Assembly (NCBI GenBank): GCA_014058105.1
Contig: JACGCM010002238.1
Location: 1,426,001-1,490,000, forward strand
Length of the DNA: 64,000 nt
Direction: 5' to 3'
DNA from: Kingdonia uniflora
Lineage: Eukaryota > Streptophyta > Magnoliopsida > Ranunculales > Circaeasteraceae
The position numbers and the translations under genes are program-made. The notes beneath the pieces were generated by a model. The model saw only the letters and a program-made list of their open reading frames with translations. It did no database searches and was not told where the DNA came from. This document shows positions 22,046 to 32,321 of this stretch, one piece after another. The first letter of the stretch is position 1; the number at the start of each line of letters is the position of its first letter.

Positions 22046-22070
22046 GATAATTCCCACAGACGGCGCTAGT
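22046..22070 (-). promoter_or_regulatory. Element B primer-binding region
   Basis: Directly after the 5' LTR the minus strand reads CTAGCGCCGTCTGTGGGAA, close to the GGCGCCGTCTGTGGG string often seen after the LTR of plant gypsy elements. Element C has a related string, GGTACCATCTGTGGGAA, at the same place. Confidence 0.6.
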
Positions 22071-22493
22071 TGTAATAGCTATTTTCCAGAAGGGAAACTT
22101 TGCCAATACTTCAATAAAGAGGTTGTAATTCTAAGCTATAATACAATAGATTTTACGTGGAAACTCATTAAAACCTGAGAAAAACCACGACCTCGAGGAG
22201 GGTTTTGAGGGTAAAATCTAATATATGTTAGTTATTATAATTGCTCAATGATTGAATAGACGTAGATAGTGAAAAATGTATACGGGCAGTTTCAAATAAT
22301 TGGTCTCCTATATTAGTGGGTGGTGGGTAAACTTCTCGAATCTCTTGCAACGACTCGATTTGATCAAGTGTGACGATTACTGTAGAAGGTCGAGATCTGT
22401 AGGCGTGCACTTGACATTTTCTCGAATGACCACATACCTTCGACATGGTTGTATTAGTTTCTTCTTGTCAAATCTGAGGAATATGCTACTACA
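22071..22493 (-). repeat. 5' LTR of element B
   Basis: On the minus strand it starts TGTAGTAGCATATTCC and ends ATAGCTATTACA. It is clearly homologous to, but well diverged from, the element A LTR, showing A and B are different subfamilies or old copies. Confidence 0.85.
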
Positions 22494-23091
22494 GTCACTC
22501 ACAGACAGAACCGACATAAACGACAAATAGACTCTTTAGGCCGGACTTGATTTAGAGATTTTTGCTTGAATCCAACTGAGACAGGTTGGTCTTACCAGGA
22601 AGCTATGGCGAAAATAGAGATTTTGGCTCTCTATGTTTGCCTTTAATGCCAATATGGAGAGTTGACTACAAATACTTTATAACTAGCATAACTACTTCTT
22701 ACAGGTTATGGTTAATTTTTCGATGCCTTTAAACCTCCAAATTTCATGTTTGGGGTTCGTTCAAGGATTCCTTCTTCATTTTAATGATGTTGTTTAATTT
22801 CCATCATTTGGTGTGGTTGTTTACTATTTACTATGTTTGCTTTTGAAAATAAAAGCCACTACTGTCCGACTCCATTGGAGACACTACATGTCTAAGTTAT
22901 GTATGACCAAATCTTCATATTTCCAACTTCTCGGCTAAATTCAATCCGTGTGGTTTTGGAGTTAATGTTATCGGACTAGCTTAATCTACACATTAATGGA
23001 GTTTGCTCGAATGTGCGATCATTTTCACCCTTATGGTGAAATACATAGTATAATACTATTACTGATCTGTTTTAAGATGATAATCTAGTAC
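22494..23091. other. Intergenic, nothing recognised
   Basis: AT-rich sequence between the element B LTR and an LTR fragment. No coding, RNA or repeat feature supported. Confidence 0.5.
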
Positions 23092-23380
23092 TAATCCACA
23101 ATAAGAATAAAGAAACCCTAAAACGAATAATTGTACGAAGAACAAACTAATTGGTTGGGAGAAATCCCTTTAGAGCTTCAATTGCTTAATTGAAATCAAT
23201 TACAAATGAATTTCTCTCAAACCCAAAGTCTCTCTCTTAGAATTGCATTGATCTAACATGATCTAATCTTGCCTAGCCTTGCCCTTTTTATAGGGTTACA
23301 AGTTCCTAGTTACAAAATATGACAAATGTGCCTTAAACGCTTAAAAAAATAGGTTGAATTGCGCCTCTGTTAACTTCAAA
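23092..23380 (-). repeat. Diverged LTR fragment of the GYP family
   Basis: Starts TAATCCACAATAAG on the + strand and follows the GYP1 LTR sequence (AGAGCTTCAATTGCTTAATTG, TAGGGTTACAAGTTCCTAG) up to about 23380. The TTCGAA palindrome part and the terminal CCTCCTGGATCA are missing, so it is truncated. Confidence 0.7.
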
Positions 23381-24191
23381 TATAACATTATATTTGACTA
23401 AAAAATTATCTAGATTCACTTCTCCTCTCGTAAATTTTTTTTTTACGCTTTTTGCGACCATGACATGGTCAACTTGAGGTGGAAAAAATAATTAAAATAA
23501 AGTTCTTATTTAATGACATCAAGAGAGGTGATGGTTTTTACCAATTAAGAGGTTTCCACGCTAATTTATGCGTGTTGGTGATTATTTGTTATTACTTACG
23601 TTCTGATCATATTTGGTGTGAGATACTAAGTTTGAGATGGATATTAGGCTTAAAATTACGATTTTAAAGACTTTGCAATCCAGACTTTGAATTAGCAGAG
23701 CGAAATAGTTGTTTCTGAGAAATTTAAGCCTGCCCACAAAAAAGAAGAGGAATTTAAGCCCAGTAGCCTAAAAGATGGATATTAGGCTTAAAATTATAAA
23801 TGTCTCTAACAACCTAGTTTAAGAGTATCGAATATGAAACCTAGGTCTAAAATACATAATCGGATACCCTAAATTTTGTTGGGCATATCCGAATATTGTA
23901 TTTTAGCGCTAGGCACTAAAAAGTTAGGCCCTCCAACTATAATAATTCAATTGCCCACATCTGGATACCGTCAAAACTTTTAGAGGAACAAAATATTTCA
24001 TCTTTTGTAATGGTATCCGGTTCCGGAATCACATTTGGCGGGAAAAAAATCTTGCATTTTTAAGTCCCTATCGAGTTCTTGAAATAGATATGGGTGTGAT
24101 TATACCGCCACGTGTTATATAATCTCCGTATCTTGTGTTATTATAACAGAAGATAACGAGACCCATTCTCATAATTTTCACCAAAGTCAAA
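23381..24191. other. Intergenic, nothing recognised
   Basis: Low-complexity AT-rich sequence. The string GATGGATATTAGGCTTAAAATTA occurs twice (about 23634 and 23774), a short direct repeat. The last part would be promoter/5' UTR of the DUF538 gene. Confidence 0.45.
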
Positions 24192-24199
24192 CCCCAGAG

Positions 24200-24209
24200 C
24201 AGGGGCGGA

Positions 24210-24242
<33 letters not shown>

Positions 24243-24499
24243 GATCGCGCCCCAAGAAATTTGTTAAAAAAAATACCTATATAGGTATTTAATTGATTTT
24301 TTTTTAAATATGTATATTTTTTTTTTGTTCTAATGACAACAAGGAAGGTTAGCTCAACTGGTAAAGTGAGGAAGGTTCAATTCTTGATGTCATCAAATAA
24401 GAATTTTATTTTGATAATTTTTTCACGCTTTACCTTAAGCTGATCATGTCATTGCCGTAAAAAAAAAATTGGGTGGGGGGGGGGGGGCTCCGCTCCTGC
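24200..24499. mobile_element. hAT-type MITE with poly-G tract
   Basis: Ends are CAGGGGCGGATTTAGG and GGGGCTCCGCTCCTG, inverted repeats typical of plant hAT elements. The 8-bp target duplication CCCCAGAG lies at 24192-24199 and 24500-24507. The interior holds a run of 28 G (24214-24241) and a second G-rich run near 24473-24487. It also holds a tRNA-like stretch: TAGCTCAACTGG (A-box consensus) followed by GGTTCAATTCTTG (B-box-like). It sits a few bases before the DUF538 start codon, so it lies in that gene's 5' UTR or core promoter. Confidence 0.88.
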
Positions 24500-24518
24500 C
24501 CCCAGAGACCAACCTCCA

Positions 24519-24950
24519 ATGGCGACCCAAGCAATTGAGACCTACAGAGACACAGCCGAGATCCACACAGGTCACGAATCCTGCAAGAAACGATCCCTCG
24601 AGGTGCTCCCTAAGGGATTATTACCACTTGACGACATTCTGGAGGTGGGGTTGAATCGTGAGGCAGGGTTTGTTTGGTTGAAGCAAATGAAGAGCAAGAA
24701 CCATACATTTACGGATATTGCGAGGTATGTTTCGTATGGGATAGAGGTGAGTGCGTTTATTGAGAAGGGGAAGATGAAAAATTTGACGAAGGAGTATTTC
24801 AACCGAGATCTCGATGGAGAGTGAGGCGATTGAGTTTAGGACTCCCTTGGGGCTTTCTAGGGTTTTACCTTCGTCTGCGTTTCAACTCAAGGAGGGAGAG
24901 GAGAAGAGAAGAATTAGGCCATGTTTGGCTTTGGGTTTATTTTTACCAAT
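24519..24950 (+). pseudogene. DUF538 family protein gene, frameshifted
   Basis: The ORF opens MATQAIETYRDTAEIHTGHE and carries the DUF538 blocks LPKGLLPLDDILEVGLNREA, GFVWLKQMKSKNHTF and RYVSYGIEVSAFIEKGKMK. It stops at 24822-24824 after 101 residues. A +1 frame then continues EAIEFRTPLGLSRVLPSSAF and ends near 24950. The family is usually about 150-170 residues in one exon with an I-x-F-x-T-P-x-G-L-S-R-x-F-P block near the end, so one frameshift and loss of about 20 residues explain the break. DUF538 proteins are plant-specific and of uncertain function. The hAT MITE just upstream may have hastened decay. Confidence 0.82.
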
Positions 24951-26512
24951 ATATATTTCATAGATAAAATAGCTGAAGCTGAAACGTTTTTCGCTACCAA
25001 AATTCATGTGAAATTGCTTATACCATGAAAATTTTGTCATCTGAACATTTCCAGTGATTGGATAGCAATGACGCTTCATTCCACCGTCCACCATCGTTTT
25101 TTGAGATATGGAAAATCTAAATAGTTAAAATCACATTAATGACTTGATTAAGTGGGAATTTAATTTAGACGGAAATAAAGGAGAGCCTGCATTCTCCTTT
25201 AAAGCTTTAATGTTTTTCAAGATATGACTTAAATGAGAATTTAGGCTGAAAATAAAGGAGAACCTTCATTCTCCTCTAACGCTTTAACAATTTTTTAGAT
25301 ATGAAAAATCTAAATAATTAAATTCTCATTAATGACTTAGTTAAGTGGGAATTTAGATAGCTTAGAAAATGTATTTTTTTTATAGGCATGGACACTCCTT
25401 TTGGGACGTGATGATTTGAGAAAATTTATCCATATGGATATGATCTCTTCCTACTTATAAGGTCATTTCAATATTCCTACCTCTTAAAGTATAATGTCCA
25501 AATTTAGATAAAATGAACAACTAAAAACGGGAATAATGTGTTGTAATACAAATATCTTTTGTGTTGATAAAAATATTGAAATAACTTGCTTTTTGGTGAG
25601 GATATTAATCATATCCAAAAAGAGAAAAACATCTTGAAATATCTGTGTTCCTAATATATAAAAAATGAGTAGATTAGTGTCCCAAAAGGCTGTCCACATA
25701 TTCGCTCCTGCATCAAATTCAATGGATACATAGGTAAGCGAAGGTTGCACCAACAACTAAATAATTATATGTGGTCAATTAGTAGCAATCATATAAATTT
25801 GTTTTAAAAAAGTTGTGCAAAGCACGACCGCACAAGAAAACTAGTCTGGGACTGTTACAAACCTAGAGCAATTAGTAAGTAAATTATGATCACAACTCAA
25901 AAATGAAAAATAAAAAGATGTTCTTAATTTGAAACTTTAGATCACAAATGCTGATTCGATAATCAGCGGAACTATTCAAAAAAGCAATTCAATTTATCTC
26001 CTCATTTGACAACAATCTCATTACTATTATCCCCAAATTATTCATCAATAAACCTTGAAGAATAATCAGAGATTCTTAGTTTGTAATTCTTGAATGAATG
26101 CCTACCAAGAAGTCGGCAGGTCATCCAGTTCTGCACCAAATCAAAATCGTTCTTCACAAGTCAGTACGATAAGCTGTTGTTACACCAACCATTTCAAACA
26201 AAATACCATGAATTAACTTACCAAAAAAGACACCGTTAAAGTTGCTACAGCGATTTCGAAACTGCGTTATTCCAACTCATGCATGGATTCTCATAAATGC
26301 TACATAATTTGCTTTAATCCCCTCGTACCAAGGAAGAATCACTTACACGATTAAATTCTCACATATTGCCTGCGCTTACAAGCAACATCAAGATTTAGGC
26401 TATGTAGTGGTAAATTACAAGGGAAATGCTTAGACTTGCAACTGGAAACAATCTCTGCAAGAAGAAACTTATAGGAACTACGTACTGGAAGAGAATCGAG
26501 AAATCTCGTTAC
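24951..26512. other. Intergenic, nothing recognised
   Basis: AT-rich sequence with a diverged direct repeat: a block with GATATG…AATCTAAATA, AGTGGGAATTTA and GGAGA(G/A)CCT(G/T)CATTCTCCT recurs at about 25105-25200 and 25215-25360. No gene is supported. Confidence 0.5.
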
Positions 26513-26825
26513 TCAAAGGTCCCACTTGAGATCATTGAGATCAAGTAAATAGATCTGCTGGACTTTTCTGACTGAACTGGAAATAAAGGAGCATTTCTGC
26601 AAAGGATCAGGCAAGTGGGTGCTGTACGTGCCAGAGAAATTACGGCTTTGGTTCAGAACCGTAAGATAAAGAAGTTGACAGGAGTGAAGGGGAAAGAACC
26701 TTCCATCTGGTTCTCTCTCACTCAAAAGTATACTTAAATGATGCGTCTTGTGGAAGACCATATTGAAGAGTCCCCAGTGGTCTTTCTCACTTGTGGCCCG
26801 TTTCAGCACTCGACCTTGAAAAAAA
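26513..26825 (-). other. Exon-like open stretch, unrecognised
   Basis: After a TTTTTTTTCAAG acceptor-like site near 26820 the minus strand is open for about 100 codons (from RVLKRATSEKDHWGLFNMVF to the stop at 26513). No family is recognised. It lies downstream of the maturase gene in the same orientation, so it may be an untranslated or terminal exon of a neighbouring transcript, or chance. Confidence 0.25.
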
Positions 26826-26913
26826 ATGAGAAGAATAGGGAAATTAAGAGAGAATCTCATGGAAAATGCAAAGAATAAACAAACTGTCAGTTTTCCTATT
26901 TTTGTAATGTTAT

Positions 26914-27281
26914 TGATCAAAACTGATTACGCGGAAGCCAATAATCAATAATAACACCAGTTTTAACAAAAGGGATTAGGTTCGTGAGGAACCCTAATTT
27001 TATTAACTAGAACCCTTGTTCTGAACAAGACTACTTTAACTTAATTAACTCTATTAACTAACCAAGAAACTAATAACCTAGACCTTTTATAGAACACAAG
27101 GGGGGTTAGAATTAGGAACCCTAATTCTAATTGAAATAGAATTCTACTTAAACCAGGAAATTGCAAATAACCTAGGTTGGGCCTCTCCAACAAGGCTTAA
27201 GCTAAAGACTAAAATACAAAATATTAAATAAACATAGGTGGTACGGTGGGTAAACTAACCTCTGAGAGATGCGCCACATCA
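26914..27281 (-). repeat. 3' LTR of element D
   Basis: A 368-bp copy matching the right-hand LTR closely over its length, for example GATTACGCGGAAGCCAATAA and GGTTCGTGAGGAACCCTAAT in both. Confidence 0.88.
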
Positions 27282-28745
27282 AACCCTTCGTCTAAGAAGA
27301 TTTCGTCTACGAAATCAAGGGGGTAGTGCTCCAGAGAACTCACGCACGTAAGCGCATCCCGTAGAACGTGCACGAAATTTGTACTGTGGAACTTTTTTGG
27401 AAATCTTGAAGTCTTCCGCGAAAATTTTCCGTACCCAGAGATTGTACCCAAGAGTGGGGGTACGATGTCGTCACCGACATCCCTACGTCCATCGACGTCA
27501 AAAATCAAAAAACCGAGAAATTACTGTAGTCCGCTCGCTCCTCAACACCTGTTACAAAACCTTCCCAAAACGGATCAACATACGAACATAATTCTTCGTA
27601 TCGGGCCATCATCTCCCTTATACAGATCAAACATTTGGATGCCCATTTGGATGCCCTGGACTGTAACATAAGTGAATGGAACTGTTGGACGATGCCGACC
27701 TGCATCTCGTGTTCCGTACGTGTCTCCTGAATCCACTGTTGAGTAGTATGGTGATTGGTAGCTACTGAGTAGCTACGCTAGCACTGGCTCGGCTCGCCTT
27801 AAGTTTGAAATTAAAATTCATAACTTGGTGTACTGGTTTGTGGGCCTGGGTTGGTGGAGATATCGGCTCATGCGTGCTAGGAAGTCGGCAAGGCATGCCA
27901 CGAGGCATGCCCATGAGATGTAATACCTTTTACACAACACTTTTGTTGACATTGTATTTGTGTGGGACCAACTATTTGGGATTGAAATAGGTTTGGTGCA
28001 CCTAATAGTAGGGGATCACCTACCCTTCTTTCTCCCCCACGATCTGTTCCAACCTCGCTCACGAAATCTTCGATTTTAATTTGGACTCTTTTACCGGCTA
28101 GAGCTCCGGTCGTGGATGCCCACTGAACTCCAGTAAGTGAAGCGGTCACTCCACCTCCTCGACTTCTCTCTTAGTAGACGCTAAATCCGCAACCGGAATT
28201 TCTTGGTACCGTGAATCGACCAAATTTCTGGTTAAAACTTTGATCTTTTCAGTTATTGGAACCCCATAGAAGGTTTCTGTTGATCCCCTCTCACCAAGCG
28301 TGATTCTCTTGCAAAATTCGGCAACTGGTTTTTTTTGCGTCGTCGAATTTAGCTTCAGTAGGTGTTGTTGGGTTGTCTCTAACGCTGTTTTTGTTGGTAT
28401 TGTCGGGGTTGAGGTCGGCGTTACTTGGCGTTGTTCGGTAGTCTCCTCATGCCGGTGGCGTGTGTGATGGTTGGTGGTCGTGGCCGGACCTTCGGCGATG
28501 GTTCGGATTTCGATTCCCAAAGTGTTAAAAGCCTCGGTTTTGATTCCAAGACTTACAAACGAGTTATTGAGATCATTGCTCCTCGCGGCGATGTTTGCCT
28601 ATAAAGAAAGAGTTTTGGTTACACCCAACGGGGGGGGAAGGCTCCTTTACCCAAAGCCTCGACAAGCCCTTCAAGCTTATCAAGATTATATGATATCCTC
28701 GCTACACTGTCGGCGAACGTAGGTTTCTTTGTCGCGGGTCTTCCA
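27282..28745 (-). pseudogene. Element D internal coding remnants
   Basis: On the minus strand a start near 28740-28756 gives MPRGRPATKKPTFADSVARI, then frameshifts. Open pieces follow at 28146-28520 (Thr-rich, then RYQEIPVADLAS), 27505-27705 and 27224-27508. The basic start and position after the primer site suggest a gag-like protein, but no zinc knuckle or pol motif is visible. I cannot assign a superfamily. Confidence 0.4.
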
Positions 28746-28806
28746 CGAGGCATCTTTGCTCTTGAAACTGACTACTCTTAGATCTAACGTAGCTTTGGTA
28801 CCACTT

Positions 28807-29957
28807 TGATGTAAAACTGATTACGCGGAAGCCAATAATCAAGAATAACACCAATTTTAACAAAATGAATTAGGTTCGTGAGGAACCCTAATTTTATTAA
28901 CTAGAACCCTTGTTCTGAACAAGACCACTTTAACTGAATTAACTCTATTAACTAACCAAGAAACAAATAACCTAGACCTCCCCTTTTATAGAACACAAGG
29001 GGGGTTAGAATTAGGACCCTAATTCTAATTGAAATAAAATTATACTTAAACTGGGAAACTACTAATAACCTAGGTTGGGCCTCTCCAACAAGGCTTAAGC
29101 TAAAGACTAAAATACAAAGCATTAAAAACATTAAATAAACATAGGTGGTACTAGGCCTGTTTTCGGATCGGAAATAGAGGGGGTCGGAATTTTTCCAATT
29201 TTTTTCGGAACTATAAAATCTATTCCGATCTGATCCGATTTTTTTCAGAACTGTAAAAATAATTCCGAATTCGGAAATTTCGGAATCAATTCGGAATAAT
29301 TTCGGAATCACAAAGTTCTCAATTCTTCAAATCAAACCATAATAACAGAGTTCTCACTTCTCCAAGAATCAAAGATTCAAAATCGAAGCCAGAGGAGAAC
29401 TGAAGCCAGAGAGGATATTTAACTTTTCTTCTTCGTTACGAATCAAAATCGAGGCAGTGGAGAATGGAGAATGGAGGCAGTGGAGATTTAACTTTAGAGT
29501 AGAGGGAATGGAGGGTAAAGATTTAACTTAAGAGTGGAGGGCAGTGGAGAATGGAGGTAGTGAAGAATAGAGAAGAAGAGGCGGTGGAGAATGCCCTAGG
29601 TTAAGAATCTTAAGGTGTAATGTTTTATGTTTCAATTCGAATTATTCGGAATTAAATCGGATTAGAGGGATATTCAGAATATTTTTCAGAATAATCGGAT
29701 TGGAGGGTATTTGGGATAATCGGATCAGATGGTTTTCGGAATAATCGGATCGAAAAATTTGGAATTTCATAATTGCACACAGCTATCCGATTCCGATCCG
29801 AATTTTTTCGGAAAAATTCGGAAATCGGAATTGCAAAATATGGTTCCAAAATAGGAAATATCGGATCGGAAATCGGAAAAAATCGGAAGTTTGGACAAAA
29901 GTTGCAGCCCTAGGTGGTACGGTGGGTAAACGATCCTATGAGAGATGCACCACATCA
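28807..29957 (-). repeat. 5' LTR of element D, split by a hAT MITE
   Basis: Parts 28807-29151 and 29913-29957 together match the left LTR. The break is the MITE at 29152-29912. Confidence 0.88.
29152..29912. mobile_element. hAT-type MITE with TCGGAA repeats, nested in the element D LTR
   Basis: Terminal inverted repeats TAGGCCTG and CAGCCCTA, and an 8-bp target duplication GGTGGTAC at 29144-29151 and 29913-29920, show a hAT insertion. Both ends are filled with TTCGGAA/ATTCGGAAT/CGGATCGG repeats that could fold back. No transposase ORF is present. Confidence 0.88.
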
Positions 29958-29962
29958 GTTAT

Positions 29963-32321
29963 GCTCACACTAAGGTTCATATCTCCATGTACATGTTCTA
30001 TATCTATGATTTGTGTCTCAAGCAAATGTGAGTAAAATTTCTAGGATTTGACTATGCCCAAGCAAATCGTCAAGGTACACTATAGATCACAAACCCCACG
30101 CCGTGTCGCTAATAGATAATCAATTACCAAACTCCTGCGGAGAGAAAGAGGAACAAAAACCCAGAGCAAAAAACATAGAGAATGGATGACAATGCCGTCA
30201 CTAATGAATTCCATCACAAAATGTGTACTCAGAAAACAGAGCGATTTGTCTTAATGTTTGACATCCATGTTTAACGAACTAGTGAGCAATGCTTGGAATT
30301 AGTGATCATGGCCGCAGAAGGATATAAGGCCAAAACGGGAGGGATATTATCACCTTTGATTGCAATGATGCTGTACCCAAAACAGCTAACCATGGGACAA
30401 CATTATATCTCACAGAATCCATCAACCAACTGGGATCTCAGTCAATATCATGTTACTAAGCATCACGTTCCTCTAGAAACGTTACCCACACCAACCTAAT
30501 AATTTCAGTCAATCTATCAATTTTATAACTTTTGGAGACATTTTTTAATAAAAGACTCGCAAACCAAACTTTTAGCTTAAATTTCACAATAACACATTAG
30601 AATCAGAATGCAGTTTAACTGTTTAAGCCTTTTAGGTAATGAAGCTCTGTCATGCTATATTAACCTCTACCAAAATAAGCTTCCAGTAATAAGAGTTAAG
30701 TTGCAAACTATAAGAAATTAAACAAAATGTTGGAGATAAAGAACAGATCCTTACCATAAGATATACAAACTTCATGGATGCATTGTACTTAATGACCAAG
30801 GAGTTTACCTGTTAAATAACAAGGAAAGAAACACAAAACTTAGTAAACTATTTGAAAAGGCAGCTAAATATTCTGAGAATTCACAACAATGTCGAACATA
30901 AAACTCTTATGGAATAGATGTAAATCCTGAATCGCATCTTACAAATGCTTAATGAAGAATGGTACATATCAAATTGCAGACAGTACTAGTCGAATTTAAT
31001 CATCTTTATTCTGAAAACTCTGCACAAAACCAGCATTAAAAGCTAAATTCCCTTCAAGCCAAGGGAAGGCTTCTTATGAAGAGAGGCGGAACCTTCAAAG
31101 TAGCAGCTAATCATCATAACTTACTGTCACATCTCCATGGAAACCAATCACCGATCAAACCTATAGCTTCCTCTTGGTTTCTCTAAAACACTATCGCTTT
31201 CTATAGACAGACGCACTAGAAAGTGCCTGGAAATCGAGAAATCGAAATAGCTAGAGGCTTTAGGCTCAAAAGTGGCTAAGTAGGCTAAGGGGGTTGGGGC
31301 GATACTCTCTTCTCAAATAGCCATCCCTCTCCGAATGACTATTCTTGTTGCTGCTCCAGCCAGAATGGAAGGAGAACATGAAAATAGCACAGGCTAGGGC
31401 AAAAAAGAGCCCCTTGGTGTTAGCCCATAAACCTCCCTTTGGTGTCCCTTGGCTTACGACCATTACAGATGTTACTTGGCAATTTTCAGTAAATCCCGCT
31501 ATTATAAGATTTACATGTAATTTATCTGAAACATATAGTACTGCTGGGTTTTAGTTGTCTTCACTCTTCATTTAGGTCTCTGTTTATTTCAATTTTTCTA
31601 GATTGTTAGAAAGCAATCTCCTCATCAAAACTAAGTCAAAGTCAAATATTTTACTTCGAAGTACGCCAAACTACTAACTATTCTCAGCACCCACTATTCT
31701 CCTTAAACATTCACCGTGAACTCCATTACCAGATTGTCAAATATCAATTACCTTATTCTGTATAATTTTCTTTGAAACAACTTGATCAAAATAATATTTT
31801 GGTATATGAAACTAGTTAATTAAATGTATAAATCTTGAGAATCACCTGGATCTACAAGCATAACATTGCTTTCAAATAATCAAAGACGTTGAAAAAGCGG
31901 ATTGATACAATCATACACATAGTACAATAAGCAACTAGGTAACGATTCAACAGACAAATAAGAGCATGCTGAAATGAAAAAAAAAAAAAAAAACTCTAGC
32001 AATAACGCATGTTGGAGTTACAATTTAAACGGATTAGGTGCTATCAAGGTTCTAGCAACAGACTTAAGAGTATATATTTTTCAACTGAGGTAAGGGGTCG
32101 GAAGAAATACCATGATCATTTTGAGTAAGAGGCATGCAATGGTGCCCTCTGGCTCTGGTAGCCTTGATGATGGATCAAGCATCAGCTAGAGAATTGCACA
32201 TGAATCTACTGTGAGATTGACTACACAGTATAATACAAGGCACCAAATGTGATAGTCTTTAATCATCTTTGGGAAGAAATTTGATCCTTTCAACTGGTTA
32301 CGAAAGTAAAAGCAGTGTTGC
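29963..32321. other. Downstream flank of the maturase gene
   Basis: No coding region is supported. On the minus strand this is the 3' side of the maturase gene and may include its 3' UTR. A short open stretch near 31266-31463 matches nothing I recognise. An A tract lies at 31977-31992. Confidence 0.45.

Larger units (their letters stand above)
16935..22493 (-). mobile_element. Element B: Tat-type Ty3/gypsy, 5' part, minus strand
   Basis: Reading the minus strand from 22493: LTR, primer-binding region, gag with a 368-bp tandem duplication, gag zinc knuckle, protease, and the start of the region before RT. Sequence stops at 16935 where the element A LTR begins. The cut falls in the YHPSL block, matching 730-740 of element A. 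The rest of B pol should therefore lie beyond the 5' end of A, outside this window. A 2.5-kb LTR-like insertion splits gag. Confidence 0.82.
26914..29957 (-). mobile_element. Element D: small LTR retrotransposon, unclassified
   Basis: Two direct LTRs (26914-27281 and 28807-29957, the latter enlarged by a MITE) begin TGAT and end CCACATCA on the + strand. The 5-bp target duplication GTTAT lies at 26909-26913 and 29958-29962. On the minus strand the right LTR is followed by TGGTACCAAAGC, close to the initiator-tRNA-Met primer site, which sets the orientation. The internal region is only about 1.5 kb and has no RT or integrase, so the element is non-autonomous or deleted. Confidence 0.88.

Noticed and set aside
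24214..24241. Poly-G run as a sequencing artefact
   Set aside because: It lies inside a MITE with exact TSD and a second G-rich run near its other end, so some G tract is probably real, although its exact length cannot be trusted.
24331..24395. A tRNA gene inside the hAT MITE
   Set aside because: Only A-box and weak B-box strings are seen; spacing is too short and no cloverleaf can be formed.
30293..31554. Short ORFs in the maturase downstream flank
   Set aside because: No family match, no splice-consistent context and no conservation evidence.
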